Shown piece after piece: positions 1-10,267 of a DNA stretch of 64,000 nt (position 1 is its first letter; each line of letters starts with the position of its first letter). Source of the stretch: Tritrichomonas musculus (lineage: Eukaryota > Parabasalia > Tritrichomonadida > Tritrichomonadidae); contig JAPFFF010000023.1 of assembly GCA_039105265.1 (NCBI GenBank), forward strand, positions 2,046,001-2,110,000. Direction: 5' to 3'. A program made the position numbers and the translations under genes. The notes below the pieces were generated by a model. That model worked only from the letters and a program-made list of their open reading frames with translations. It was not told the origin of the DNA and ran no database searches.

Positions 1-267
1 AATGACATTAATAAAATGATTTATCAAAAAAAGTTATTTATAAAGAAAATATTGGGAATAATTATAAAATATAAAGAGAATTATCTATATAAATAAAATA
101 TATTTTTGTGAGAATCTGATTAAAAAAAAATGAGGGTTTTTCTATAGAAATATTCAATACTTGAACTTACCGTTTATCAAATATTCCTAACATATTTGGC
201 CAACATCAAAACTTTTTCAATGTTATCTATTTAATTTTATATTTTCTTGAGTAATATTATTTTATTT

Positions 268-280
268 TCAATATGAAATG
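268..280 (+). promoter_or_regulatory. Inr-like TCAATA before the first gene
   Basis: TCAATA begins 10 bases before the ATG at 278, in an AT-rich context. Trichomonad initiators follow a TCA+1 pattern close to the start codon. An ATG at 273 runs straight into TGA, so 278 is the usable start. Confidence 0.35.
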
Positions 281-3193
281 AACATAGAAAATAGAGTAAA
301 TGAAATTCAGAAAACGACCGCTTGGATGAACCAACAAACAATTCAAAAGAAGGAGAACGATCGGCAAAAGCTAAAAATACAAACTCAACATCTTTTTCAT
401 GAAATTTCTTTAATTCGATATTTTTCTTATAACACGGATTCAGAAAGCTTTGGTCCTCCCGATGTTTCTTACGAAAAAATAATGACAGAATTCATTCAAC
501 ACGAACCGCTTCGCCTTCATTCAAAGTTGTCGCCAAATATATCACAATTTATTACCCAATGGGTATTTGATTTTACAAAGAAACCGAAAATGTTTGCTGA
601 AGCTGTTATCAAAACCTTACCACATTTTCCAGAGCATTCAGGGATTTTCATATATGTCACATTTCCATCGATGTTTAATCATTTTCAAACCGATGAATAT
701 TTATCACTCGCTGTAGAATTTTTAGAAGAAATCATACAAAATGCTCCATCAAACATGTCAATATCGTTTGTATCAGCCTTTTTACTCAGTTCAACCAAAT
801 TTGTTCATTCACTATGGAAGATTTTTGATGAATTAGTAGATAAACGGTCTCCACTTCATACCTACACAGATTATTTTATACTTTTTATTGAAGCTCTTAA
901 AAGCTCATCCATATCTCTTACCAAGCAGCATGTTCACATCATCAAGTATTTCAAAAAGTTCAATCTTCAGAATTTTTCAATCTGTTTAATTTCGAACTTT
1001 TTGAATGTAACGTATGATGAAGCTCATCATTCGAAAATCCATGATGATTCACGTCAACTGATCCACTTTTTGAAGTATGCAGAAAAAAATCCAACTTCAC
1101 CTCACTTCACCAAAATTTTCAATGCGTTAGTTCCACGCAATGGGACACTTTGGGTCCCTTTCCACAGTGACCTGATTGAGAGTAAGATTCCACTTGTCAT
1201 GAATTGCCATGAATTTTTCTTGATACAAGAAATAGCGAAAGAAAACCCAGAACTTTCCAATCTGAAGTACATCCACTACCTATCAATACCGGAAACGGTT
1301 TATTCTGATTTTTATCCTGTTTATTTTGATGTTGTTTTCCCACTGCCGCAGGAGCAACCGAGCCTCAAAGACCAGCTTAGCTCTTTGATTTTCAATGAGA
1401 AATATTATGAAGAAAAAATTGACTGCTTTATTGTCAAACCGCCAAATCCCATTGAAAATGAAATTGATAGTCATGTTTTATCCCGAAGGTGGAGACAAGT
1501 TGGAGCTTATGCACGCTCCAAAAATATTCATCCCTTGTCACTTTTTTCTAGTAAAATAGCAAAAATTGACCCAGCATTGAGTACGTTTAATTTCAGTGAA
1601 AACTCGCCGTTATTTCAATACGGAGTGAAGGAGATCTACTCTGAAGCGTTTAAAATACAGAGTCAATTTGAGATATTCATTAATCGACTCTTGCTCAGCG
1701 ACTTCCTCGAGGACTTGCACTCGCTGCTGATGGCAATGCTGAAGGACGTCTTGATGAGGTTCACGTTGAGACTCATTCGAACTGACAGAATTTATGACAG
1801 CTTCTATCTCAACGAGTTCTTCTATTCGTGCGACAGAAGGAGGCGCCAACAGAAGAACTTCGCTGTCATGAGATATTCGGGTCACTTTGTGGACACCTCT
1901 GAAGCATCATCGTCGTTAAGAGGCACTTTTTTTCCAATGAAAATGAAATCAAAGCAATTCAAAAAGTTGGAAGAGAACAAGAATTTATATGAAATATTCT
2001 TCGTGCAGCTGAATAAAAACAAAAAAATTAAGAAATCACAGATTTTAGCTGCAAATAAAGACACTAATGATAATAATGGCGATTTGAAATTGAAATTGGC
2101 CTCAAATTCGACCTCTTTTCAACCGGTTAAAACGGTTACTAATTCAGGGCATTTGAAAAATAATCAAGTTTCAAATTCAGCATTAACGACACCTTCGAAA
2201 ACCGTTTCTAGTCTCACTTCAAACATGCCAGTAAAAGTGCCACAGAATGCCATGCAGAACTCGTCATTAAGGACAACTTCCAATCCAGCAACTCGTACCA
2301 AATCTCATCCATCACAAGCGCAGTCAAGGGCATCGCCAACGAGGACGACTTCATACACGTCACTGTCGTCTCAAGCAATGATTCAAACAACAGAAGATAA
2401 CAAAGAAGAAAATAACAAAAACAAATATAAAAGTATTGATTACAATAAGAAGAGAAGACATAGCCTTCACTCGATGCAGTTTGTTCATACTAATTCCCAG
2501 TTTTACTCTGGAATTAATCGAATCCTCAAGTCACGAGGACGCGCGAAGAGTCCTCTTCAAATCTGCATGATTTCGAAAATAATAGATGAATGGAAAATCT
2601 TTTATTTTGAATACAACGACGATCATCACGAAGACTCTAGTAACAACATCAACAGGCAGATGTATGGAAATGGAGAAGTTTGTGAGTTTGTCATATCGTC
2701 TCTTCAGAAAAGTTTCATTTCACATTTGGAGATGTTCAAAACAAAGATGAGAATGAAAGGGAAAAATGACGACTACAACGAATTGAAGAGCGTCTTCAAG
2801 TACATCCAAGCTGTAGCTAAAGAAATCAATGAAATAAACAAATTGAAAAAAGGCTCAGCTATCTTTCAAATGGTCAAAATTGGGCAGTTAATTGGCCAAA
2901 TAAGTGAAAGAGTTTTTATTGAAAAATCGGTTGATTTGAATAGAATTCACTACAAAGTGTTTGAATTGGCACTTTTAATGGCAAAAAGTGACGGTTTCTT
3001 TGAAACTTTCCTCTTGTATGAAAAATTGTCAGCTGATATTATTGGATTCAACACATCAATACCTTTAGCTGTGATGAAATCGGTGGTTATCATCGTTAAT
3101 TGCTTTTGGACTATTTTGAAAAAGTTTGATGATGAGTTGTACCTCAGCTGCATCCACTTCGTTGAACATATGCAATATAGTTTTTCAATATAA
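278..3193 (+). CDS. Large conserved-looking protein of unknown function
   Basis: This is an uninterrupted 971-residue frame from an ATG 10 bases behind an Inr-like TCAATA. I do not recognise a named domain. Residues 1-330 are rich in long hydrophobic helices (for example around HEISLIRYFSYN and SISFVSAFLLSS) and look like an all-helical fold. Residues about 590-720 are Ser/Thr/Asn/Lys-rich and probably disordered, and a second helical block (about 740-971) ends with VIIVNCFWTILKK-type helices. There is no signal peptide and no convincing membrane span, so it is likely cytoplasmic. The helical-linker-helical layout recalls large trichomonad GTPase-regulator-like proteins, but that is only a guess. 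The last codon is followed directly by AT-rich UTR. The existence of the gene is well supported; its function is unknown. Confidence 0.85.
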   Translation: MNIENRVNEIQKTTAWMNQQTIQKKENDRQKLKIQTQHLFHEISLIRYFSYNTDSESFGPPDVSYEKIMTEFIQHEPLRLHSKLSPNISQFITQWVFDFTKKPKMFAEAVIKTLPHFPEHSGIFIYVTFPSMFNHFQTDEYLSLAVEFLEEIIQNAPSNMSISFVSAFLLSSTKFVHSLWKIFDELVDKRSPLHTYTDYFILFIEALKSSSISLTKQHVHIIKYFKKFNLQNFSICLISNFLNVTYDEAHHSKIHDDSRQLIHFLKYAEKNPTSPHFTKIFNALVPRNGTLWVPFHSDLIESKIPLVMNCHEFFLIQEIAKENPELSNLKYIHYLSIPETVYSDFYPVYFDVVFPLPQEQPSLKDQLSSLIFNEKYYEEKIDCFIVKPPNPIENEIDSHVLSRRWRQVGAYARSKNIHPLSLFSSKIAKIDPALSTFNFSENSPLFQYGVKEIYSEAFKIQSQFEIFINRLLLSDFLEDLHSLLMAMLKDVLMRFTLRLIRTDRIYDSFYLNEFFYSCDRRRRQQKNFAVMRYSGHFVDTSEASSSLRGTFFPMKMKSKQFKKLEENKNLYEIFFVQLNKNKKIKKSQILAANKDTNDNNGDLKLKLASNSTSFQPVKTVTNSGHLKNNQVSNSALTTPSKTVSSLTSNMPVKVPQNAMQNSSLRTTSNPATRTKSHPSQAQSRASPTRTTSYTSLSSQAMIQTTEDNKEENNKNKYKSIDYNKKRRHSLHSMQFVHTNSQFYSGINRILKSRGRAKSPLQICMISKIIDEWKIFYFEYNDDHHEDSSNNINRQMYGNGEVCEFVISSLQKSFISHLEMFKTKMRMKGKNDDYNELKSVFKYIQAVAKEINEINKLKKGSAIFQMVKIGQLIGQISERVFIEKSVDLNRIHYKVFELALLMAKSDGFFETFLLYEKLSADIIGFNTSIPLAVMKSVVIIVNCFWTILKKFDDELYLSCIHFVEHMQYSFSI

Positions 3194-3693
3194 ATTGTTT
3201 ATTACATTTTATTTTTTTTTTCTTGTATAAAAATGTTATATTCTTTTATTCAAATATATATGCTACTTTTTTAATGCTAATTCGTTCTTTGATTTGTTAA
3301 AAAAAAAAAAAAGATCACTCATAAATTTTCAAAAAGTAAGAAATATAAAAACAATATGATTGATTATTTGTGTTTAATGTCTAATCTTTATCATTAATTG
3401 CAATTAAATTGGTAACACATCAAAATGTTTTTTAAATACTTATTTATAATATAAAATGACATCAAGAAATTATATATTAATGATATTTGAGTTATTATTT
3501 TGGGTAAAAGTCATATTTTCATCACTATTTTATTAATGATAATTCGATATATAGAAAATATGAGATATACTATACATAAAAAATAAATATGTTTTAAAAT
3601 ATTCAATTAAAATTAATTTTTACAGATTAATTGTTTGACTAAATAATAAGATATTTATGTTTTTATTCTTTTCTTTTTATTCAAAAAAACAGA
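3194..3693. other. AT-rich intergenic spacer
   Basis: About 500 bases of A/T-rich DNA with a 14-A run near 3300. I see no reading frame, RNA gene or repeat in it. It holds the 3' end of the 971-residue gene and the promoter of the small membrane protein gene. Confidence 0.6.
3681..3686 (+). promoter_or_regulatory. Inr-like TCAAAA
   Basis: A TCAAAA lies 13 bases before the ATG at 3694, after a T-rich stretch. The position and the TCA core fit a trichomonad initiator, but in DNA this AT-rich the match is weak evidence. Confidence 0.25.
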
Positions 3694-4116
3694 ATGAGCA
3701 CTAAAGTAGTGAAATTTGATGATTCTAATACAGCAAATCAAGAAAATCGTCAACATACTCCTCATCAAAAGAAATATCGCAAGCCTCGTCAAGATAATCA
3801 GCCCAATATAATTTCTCAGTTTTTTTCAAAAGGATGGAATATTATCAGATTATTTTTTTTCTTAATTGTTATAATATTCATAACATTAGTTTTATTTTCT
3901 ACTTTTTCTTCAATCCCAGAAGGTGGATCATTTACTTGGCTTTTATTTATATCTCAATTACGCGAGTCTTTAGGCATCATAGGATATAGCTCTCCTTTTC
4001 TTGATCCAATTTTTGAAAAGCTATCAAAAGTATTAACAGAAGAAAATTTTAAATTTTTATTTTTCTTGAGTTCTGTATTTTTAACAATCGGTATGCTTGT
4101 ATGCTTCTGCCCTTAA
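3694..4116 (+). CDS. Small two-span membrane protein, unknown function
   Basis: 140 residues. The first about 45 are polar and basic (KKYRKPRQDNQ), followed by a strong membrane segment at about 49-70 (RLFFFLIVIIFITLVLF), a roughly 45-residue loop, and a second segment at about 119-137 (FLFFLSSVFLTIGMLV) ending in CFCP. The basic N-terminus suggests an N-in topology, with both ends cytosolic and a short lumenal or extracellular loop. The segment spacing resembles small ER or vesicle membrane proteins, but I recognise no family. The gene stands alone between two AT-rich spacers. Its length, composition and start context support a real gene. Confidence 0.7.
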   Translation: MSTKVVKFDDSNTANQENRQHTPHQKKYRKPRQDNQPNIISQFFSKGWNIIRLFFFLIVIIFITLVLFSTFSSIPEGGSFTWLLFISQLRESLGIIGYSSPFLDPIFEKLSKVLTEENFKFLFFLSSVFLTIGMLVCFCP

Positions 4117-4622
4117 AATATAAAATTTATATAAAACCATGTTATTCTAATAAAGCAATTATATTAGCCATTTCCACTTTTACTGACAATCACTGTATTT
4201 ATTTTCCGAATGCTATAACTACTGTAATTTCAAATTAGCACTATTTTTTGGTATCAACTCTCTGTTATCATTTGATAAATATCTTTTTTAAATAATTGTT
4301 AATATTATTAAATAAAGAATACATTTGTTTCTTTCAAAACTTTTTTTTTCATTTAACCTATCATTAAGTATTGCCATGAAAGTGTTTTGATTAAATTTAG
4401 TATTAATCTCATAATTATTTAATTTATAATAGCGATATGAAAATAATTATTTCAAATATGATTGACAAAACATAATATCAATTTCGCATTCCTGATTATA
4501 CTACCATTTCAAACTCAAAGCTGATGGATTTCTTCTTTCAGCATAATAAAAATACATTAGTTTTGATACTATTAATATTGACCTTTTAAATTTGATCTTA
4601 TAACTATAACGTTATTTATAAA
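4117..4622. other. AT-rich intergenic spacer
   Basis: About 500 bases without a plausible gene. It is plain AT-rich sequence, and nothing else was seen. Confidence 0.6.
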
Positions 4623-5939
4623 ATGAAAACTAAAATATCAGATTATGGTCCAGTTACACCAATATTACCAATAGCTAGCGACTTCGAAGCTCCCCGTTTC
4701 GAAGCTACTGTTAAAGATAAGTTTAATATTAAGATTTTATCATGGCCAACAGACGCGAGTGGTAAAAAAACATTCAAAAGATTGAAACATATAAAATGCC
4801 TTGATATGAGTGGCATTAAGTTGGTTGCAGTACCACCAGAAATTGGCCTTTGCACTGAATTAGAATATCTTGATGTTTCTAATAACTGCCTTCAATATCT
4901 ACCTCCTGAACTTGCTCAATGCATTAAAATTCAGAAGTTGGTTTTTTCTGGTAATTCTTTACCATATGTTTCTCAAATGCAAGCTTTAATCGACTTAAGA
5001 CAATTAAATCAGGCTTTAGGAAGTGCACCAACTTTTAAATGGACACAACCAAATGCAGCTTTTACAATGATGACTTGGAACGTTCTTTGCGATACAGATG
5101 CTAAACAAATTAATTTTCCAAAAACACCAGCTCGTTTCTTAAAATGGGAATATCGCTCAGATAACTTTATTCATATAATTCTTAATCTTAAACCTCACCT
5201 TGTTTGCATTCAAGAAATTGAAGAGGAGCAATTATCTGCATTATCTGAAAGAATGAAAACTGTTGGTTATGGATGCTCAGCTTCTTTTGCTAGTCATCCG
5301 CGCCGTCCAGGTCTTCCAGTTGTTGGAGTGGCCACATTTTTCCTTAAAGCACGTTTGACAATAGAAAAAACGTTTTCTGTTTCATTTTCTGATTTGACAC
5401 CCAATGAACGCATTTCAAAACTTCAACTTATTTCTAATGACGCTGCTTTTCAAGTATCAGTTGTTCGTCTTCAAGCACAATCATTTTTCTTAATTAATGC
5501 TGGCCTCCATCCTTGCCGCTACGAGCCAGAAGTTTTACTTACACAAGTGGCAATGATTGCTGAACGTGTTGATGGATTAACAAGCCAAGCTTTAATTTGT
5601 GGCTCTTTGGGATTTAAACCAGGATCTGCACCTTACACCTTACTCAGCACAGGATCTGATCCAAGTGGAAAGTTTAAATTAAAAAGAACATTCAGGCTAG
5701 CTTATAATGATCAAGCGCCACCTCTTGAATTTACTCAATGGGATGATGATGCACTTTCTACCACAGATTATATTTGGATCTCACAAATGATGCAGCCATT
5801 AGGTCACATTATTGTTCCAACCAAAGAAGAAGCACTGAAATATCATCATACAGCACCAAACGCTCAATGGCCATCTAATCATATCCCGATTGGTGCTGCA
5901 ATAGATATAAAGGCGTCCGTTCAGGAGTTGCTATATTGA
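4623..5939 (+). CDS. LRR plus CCR4-type exonuclease-endonuclease-phosphatase domain protein, probably catalytically degraded
   Basis: 438 residues with the architecture of the CCR4/CNOT6 deadenylase subunit. Leucine-rich repeats lie at about 55-125 (LKHIKCLDMSG, LEYLDVSNN), where CCR4 binds the NOT scaffold, followed by an EEP nuclease fold from about 145. Family landmarks are visible: TWNVLCD (N153), CIQEIE (E198), TDYIW (D382) and a C-terminal SNH (H420). Other active-site positions differ. The family D-L-N is S328-L-G330, the family T-H-L-H reads A-G-L-H (G294), and the final S-D-H is S-N-H (N419). CCR4 normally removes mRNA poly(A) tails in the cytoplasm. Here the scaffold role may survive while metal-dependent catalysis is doubtful. 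The other possibility is a divergent EEP enzyme with a different substrate. Confidence 0.85.
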   Translation: MKTKISDYGPVTPILPIASDFEAPRFEATVKDKFNIKILSWPTDASGKKTFKRLKHIKCLDMSGIKLVAVPPEIGLCTELEYLDVSNNCLQYLPPELAQCIKIQKLVFSGNSLPYVSQMQALIDLRQLNQALGSAPTFKWTQPNAAFTMMTWNVLCDTDAKQINFPKTPARFLKWEYRSDNFIHIILNLKPHLVCIQEIEEEQLSALSERMKTVGYGCSASFASHPRRPGLPVVGVATFFLKARLTIEKTFSVSFSDLTPNERISKLQLISNDAAFQVSVVRLQAQSFFLINAGLHPCRYEPEVLLTQVAMIAERVDGLTSQALICGSLGFKPGSAPYTLLSTGSDPSGKFKLKRTFRLAYNDQAPPLEFTQWDDDALSTTDYIWISQMMQPLGHIIVPTKEEALKYHHTAPNAQWPSNHIPIGAAIDIKASVQELLY

Positions 5940-6420
5940 TCAATACTTATTTATTTGTATTTTTGTTTGTTTTTTTTTTAAATTATAATAATACATTTTT
6001 TTTCTTTTATTTTTTCTTGTGATATTTACTTCCCTTTTTACTTGCATGATTTAGATATTATCGCTTTTAGGCTTATGCTTTTTTAACTACATTTTATAAT
6101 TTGTAAATTGAAACATTACATTTTTATAACAATAAATGAAATATGTCAAGCAAGTTATCAAATTGTTAAAGTGGACATTATTTGATATAAATGAATTTAT
6201 TCAATTTTTAATCAAAGACTCATTATTTTATTAATAATTTCAAATTAATATAATATATTTATATATTTATTTGTTGTATATAAATATCATTTTATATTAA
6301 TTTAATTTTATATTTTAATTATAATTAGGTTTTATAAAGATATTCAAAACATAAATAAAATGAATACCATTCATATAAAGCTCAAAATATTGAATGCATG
6401 ACTTAAATCTTCATTGAAAA
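5940..6420. other. AT-rich intergenic spacer
   Basis: About 480 bases of A/T-rich sequence with T runs. No gene or repeat is apparent. Confidence 0.6.
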
Positions 6421-6426
6421 TCATTT
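6421..6426 (+). promoter_or_regulatory. Inr-like TCATTT
   Basis: TCATTTTTAT ends directly before the ATG at 6431, so transcription would start about 8 bases upstream of the start codon. Very short leaders of this kind are typical of trichomonads. Confidence 0.45.
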
Positions 6427-6430
6427 TTAT

Positions 6431-9400
6431 ATGAAAATTGAAATAGATAATGGATTACGATTTAGTTTAGATGAAAAAGACTATACAGCATCAATTATTA
6501 ACTCACCCGAAGTAACTGGTGATGTTATAGTTCCTCGATTGGTTGAACATCAAGGTAAACAATTCATAATTAAATCGATTGGTGTAAAAGCTTTTAGTGA
6601 AAATAGAATCAAAAGTTTATCATTCCCAGAAGATTCAGAAGTTGAATCAATTAAAGGCTATGCCTTCCTCAAAGCGCATATTAGAAAGATTCAATTTCCC
6701 GCGAGTCTCAAAAATTTAGATGATTTCTGGTGTCAAAATGTTTATGATTTAATTAGTATTGAAGTTTCACCGAAAAACAAATTTTTTTTATTCATTGATA
6801 ATTCATATCTTGTTGGGAAAAGCCAAGAAAATAGTGATGTCTATGATATTCTTTACTATGCACGCTATGATATCAAAAACGCTATTATACCTCCTCAAAT
6901 CAAGAGACTTAAGACAAATTCATTTCGATCTCACAATCTTTTTTCGATTAGTTTCCCTGAAAATTCAAAACTTAAAGTTATTGAAGATTTTGCTTTTTCT
7001 GGGAGCACGATAAGGAAACTTTCGATTCCAGCAGAACTTACAGAAATCGATGGCAAAAATTTTGATTCAGTAGATAAATTAATCGACATTTCCGTTTCTA
7101 CCAAAAACAACCTTTTTTATTATTCAGACAACCAATATCTTTTGAAAAAGAGCCAACCTGAATCCATAAACTACGATATTTTAGTTTTTTGTCGACGAGA
7201 TATCACAAAAGCGGTTATTCCATCGTATATCAAAGAAATTTCCGGAAATGCATTCAATTGTTGCACAAAATTGACAAATCTATCGTTCGAACCAAATTCG
7301 TCGCTTACAACGATAAGTTATTCGGCTTTTTGTTTTTGTTATGGATTGAAAATGATCGTTTTCCCAGAATCTATTCAAAAAGTGGGAAATAACGCCTTTT
7401 CTTTCATAGGGTCACTTAAATTTGTTCGGTTTCTTGGAAAATCAGTTGTTATTGGACGCAGTTGCTTTTCATCATGCAGAAGCTTGTCTGCGATTTCATT
7501 TCCGCATGCAAATCAGATCATTTTTAGCGACAAATCATTCAGCGACGTCCCCGACGAGATGGTGATTCGCGTGAGTTCTAAAGCGAATCTCCTCGGGACA
7601 GGAATCGACGATTGCATGAAGTACATTAAATACTACGAAGACAATAAAAGAGAAAACGAAGAGGATGATGCTGATAATGATGGATCAACAATCGATGCGA
7701 TTGAAAGAAGCACACCACCGCTTTTGCAACGTGATGAACAAGATCAGCAGGAAGAAATATTTGGCGATTTCGTTGAAGTTGACGATGAAAGCTCTTACGA
7801 AGATGACGATGATAATGATTATTTAGCACACAAAACTGACACTAATATGCAAGTTGGAAATGATAATAAAAATGATCTCAATAACAATGAAAAAGAGGAC
7901 AATATAAATGGCAATATAGATGAAAGAGACACTCTTAATAATAATAACGAAGAATGCACTTTTGAAGAAGAAGAAGAAGAAGACACTCTTAATAATAATA
8001 ATAAAGAAGAAGACACTCTTAATAATAATGAAAACACTCTTAATAATAATAATAAAGAAGAAGACACTCTAAATAATAATGAAAACACTCTTAATAATAA
8101 TAATAAAGAAGAAGACACTCTTAATAATAATGAAAACACTCTTAATAATAATAATAAAGAAGAAGACACTCTAAATAATAATGAAAACACTCTTAATAAT
8201 AATAACGAAGAATGCACTTTTGAAGAAGAAGAGGAAGACACTCTTAATAATAATAATAAAGAAGAAGAAGACACTCTTAATAATAATAATAATAATAATA
8301 AAGAAGAAGAAGACACTCTTAATAATAATAATAATAATAAAGAAGAAGACACTCTTAATAATAATAATAATAAAGAAGAAGACACTCTAAATAATAATGA
8401 AAACACTCTTAATAATAATAACGAAGAATGCACTTTTGAAGAAGAAGAGGAAGACACTCTTAATAATAATAAAGAAGAAGATACTCTCAATAACAATGAA
8501 AACACTCTTTATAATGAAGAAGAAGACATTCTAAATAACAATGAAAACACACTTAATAATGATAAAAAAGAAGACACTCTTTATAATGAAGAGGCAAACA
8601 CTCTAAATAACAATGAAAACACTCTCAATAACAATGAAAACACTCTCAATAACAATGAAAACACTCTAAATAACAATGAAGAAGAAGGCACTCTTGATAA
8701 TAAAGATGAAGACAAATTGACCAGAGACGACAATGAAAAAGAGAGTAAACCAGAGGAAAATGAGAATGACTTAAAAGATGATCGCACGCATGAATATGAA
8801 GTAGATAATATCAAAACCGAAAACAATGAAGGGAATGATAGAGACCCGTATTCCAATAGCGATGCTTCTTTATTCATCCAAGAAAGGAGCGTCAATTTAT
8901 CAGCAGATCTAAGCAGTGATCACCACGACTCTGATGAACTAATCAACAATCTCATTGCGTCCAGAGACGCCGAAAAGCTGATGGAGTACTTGCACCACCA
9001 TTGTGACAATGAAAAAATTTCTGAAATATTTGATCGTTTTTATTATGAATCCCCAGACTTTTATAACGATCTATGTCGAGCTGGAATCACACTCAACAAT
9101 GCTGTTTCTCATCACAAGTATGCTATTCATCTCATATTCAAAGAGAACAACTTTTCCATAGCCAAGCATCACCTTTTAAAAGCCATTCAACTCGGCTACA
9201 ACAAGTCGTACTTTTCACTGGCATCGCTTTACCACAAGTGCTTCCACGAAGACCAATCAGCAGCCTCCATTGCAATTGAGGGATCCCAAAAAGGCGACAA
9301 TTATTCAAAGGGCCTTTTGGGTCACTTCATATCACGCGGAATAGGGATCAAGAAAGATTATCGAAAAGGCATCCAAATCATGCTTGAAAGCGGCGCAGAC

Positions 9401-10267
9401 GACTACTATCAAAGATATGCAACGGAGATTGGCCTCTACTTCATCATTTTAGGAGACGAAAAGAAGGTGAAATCGAAACCGTTTGAAGGCAATCAAGAAG
9501 AACTTTTCAATGAGAATCTTTTTGAATACAAAGAGGCATTCAAATGGTTTGAAGTTGCTTTTCAAATGATTGTGTCAAAAACGACCGTTAACAATCTCGG
9601 CATTTGCTTTTTGAAAGGAATTGGCGTTCCAAAGAACATTGAAAAAGCTAAAGAAATATTTGAAATAGGCATTCAAAATAATGACCCAAATTCAATGTAT
9701 CACATGGGATTCATTCTCGAAAACACAAATTCTGAGCAATCATTCAAATTTTATAAAGAAGCGGCTTATAAAGGCCACCATCACGCGCAGTATCATTATG
9801 CTTGCTTGATGAACGATAAAGATCATGAAGAATCTGCTAAATTTTTTAAATTGGCAGGCGATCATTTAAAACCAAATTCACAAGGTCTGTTTGATGAAAA
9901 TTTGCCAAATGAATTCTTTTTAAAAGAAGATGAAATAAATGAAAATAAAGAACCACAACCGGCTGTCTCTATGAAATATTCTAATGAAAACGATAGCGAA
10001 ATAACTCAAAAATTGCCTCCTCAAAATTCTATCGTTTCAATTGAATATGCAATTCAATTATTTAATCAAAAGCATTTTGAAGAAGCTTTTAATTATTTTT
10101 CTCTCATTTCTGAAATTAATAATCCAGCGGCTATGTACTTCGTTGGCGTGATGCTGTTCAATGGACTTGGCTGCGAGAAAAATAGAGAGAAGTCTTATGA
10201 TATATTGAAAAAATTATCAAACGATGGAATTGACAAAGCTACTGAATTTATAAAGAAACATTTTTAA
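6431..10267 (+). CDS. BspA-like LRR_5 / acidic Asn-rich linker / Sel1-repeat protein
   Basis: 1278 residues in three parts. Residues about 1-400 carry BspA-type leucine-rich repeats (IKSIGVKAFSENRIKSLSFP, IGRSCFSSCRSLSAISFP). Residues about 400-850 are acidic and low-complexity, with many copies of DTLNNNN and ENTLNNN from GAA and AAT codon runs. Residues about 890-1270 are Sel1/TPR-like helical repeats (LGICFLKGIGVPKNIEKAKEIFEIG, YFVGVMLFNGLGCEKNREKSYDIL). There is no signal peptide or membrane span, so despite the BspA-like part it is probably intracellular. LRR and Sel1 solenoids usually bind proteins, and the middle is likely a flexible spacer of variable length. The start follows TCATTTTTATATG. 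The fusion is unusual; the domain calls are confident and the role is unknown. Confidence 0.85.
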   Translation: MKIEIDNGLRFSLDEKDYTASIINSPEVTGDVIVPRLVEHQGKQFIIKSIGVKAFSENRIKSLSFPEDSEVESIKGYAFLKAHIRKIQFPASLKNLDDFWCQNVYDLISIEVSPKNKFFLFIDNSYLVGKSQENSDVYDILYYARYDIKNAIIPPQIKRLKTNSFRSHNLFSISFPENSKLKVIEDFAFSGSTIRKLSIPAELTEIDGKNFDSVDKLIDISVSTKNNLFYYSDNQYLLKKSQPESINYDILVFCRRDITKAVIPSYIKEISGNAFNCCTKLTNLSFEPNSSLTTISYSAFCFCYGLKMIVFPESIQKVGNNAFSFIGSLKFVRFLGKSVVIGRSCFSSCRSLSAISFPHANQIIFSDKSFSDVPDEMVIRVSSKANLLGTGIDDCMKYIKYYEDNKRENEEDDADNDGSTIDAIERSTPPLLQRDEQDQQEEIFGDFVEVDDESSYEDDDDNDYLAHKTDTNMQVGNDNKNDLNNNEKEDNINGNIDERDTLNNNNEECTFEEEEEEDTLNNNNKEEDTLNNNENTLNNNNKEEDTLNNNENTLNNNNKEEDTLNNNENTLNNNNKEEDTLNNNENTLNNNNEECTFEEEEEDTLNNNNKEEEDTLNNNNNNNKEEEDTLNNNNNNKEEDTLNNNNNKEEDTLNNNENTLNNNNEECTFEEEEEDTLNNNKEEDTLNNNENTLYNEEEDILNNNENTLNNDKKEDTLYNEEANTLNNNENTLNNNENTLNNNENTLNNNEEEGTLDNKDEDKLTRDDNEKESKPEENENDLKDDRTHEYEVDNIKTENNEGNDRDPYSNSDASLFIQERSVNLSADLSSDHHDSDELINNLIASRDAEKLMEYLHHHCDNEKISEIFDRFYYESPDFYNDLCRAGITLNNAVSHHKYAIHLIFKENNFSIAKHHLLKAIQLGYNKSYFSLASLYHKCFHEDQSAASIAIEGSQKGDNYSKGLLGHFISRGIGIKKDYRKGIQIMLESGADDYYQRYATEIGLYFIILGDEKKVKSKPFEGNQEELFNENLFEYKEAFKWFEVAFQMIVSKTTVNNLGICFLKGIGVPKNIEKAKEIFEIGIQNNDPNSMYHMGFILENTNSEQSFKFYKEAAYKGHHHAQYHYACLMNDKDHEESAKFFKLAGDHLKPNSQGLFDENLPNEFFLKEDEINENKEPQPAVSMKYSNENDSEITQKLPPQNSIVSIEYAIQLFNQKHFEEAFNYFSLISEINNPAAMYFVGVMLFNGLGCEKNREKSYDILKKLSNDGIDKATEFIKKHF
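7930..8690 (+). repeat. In-frame degenerate microsatellite/minisatellite (AAT/GAA-based)
   Basis: Tandem blocks built from GAAGAAGACACTCTTAATAA-like units and shorter GAAAACACTCTTAATAAT units, all in frame with the host gene. Copies differ by whole codons (AAT or GAA number), as expected from slippage and unequal exchange under selection for frame. The opposite strand is also open (SSLLLLRV repeats), but this is a shadow. Confidence 0.9.

Noticed and set aside
278-3193. Assignment of the 971-residue protein to a GTPase-activating or VPS9 family
   Set aside because: The helical layout is suggestive but I see no arginine finger or signature motif.
7819-8505. Long minus-strand frame of Leu/Ser repeats
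   Set aside because: It is the complement of the AAT/GAA microsatellite inside the real plus-strand gene and has no independent signal.
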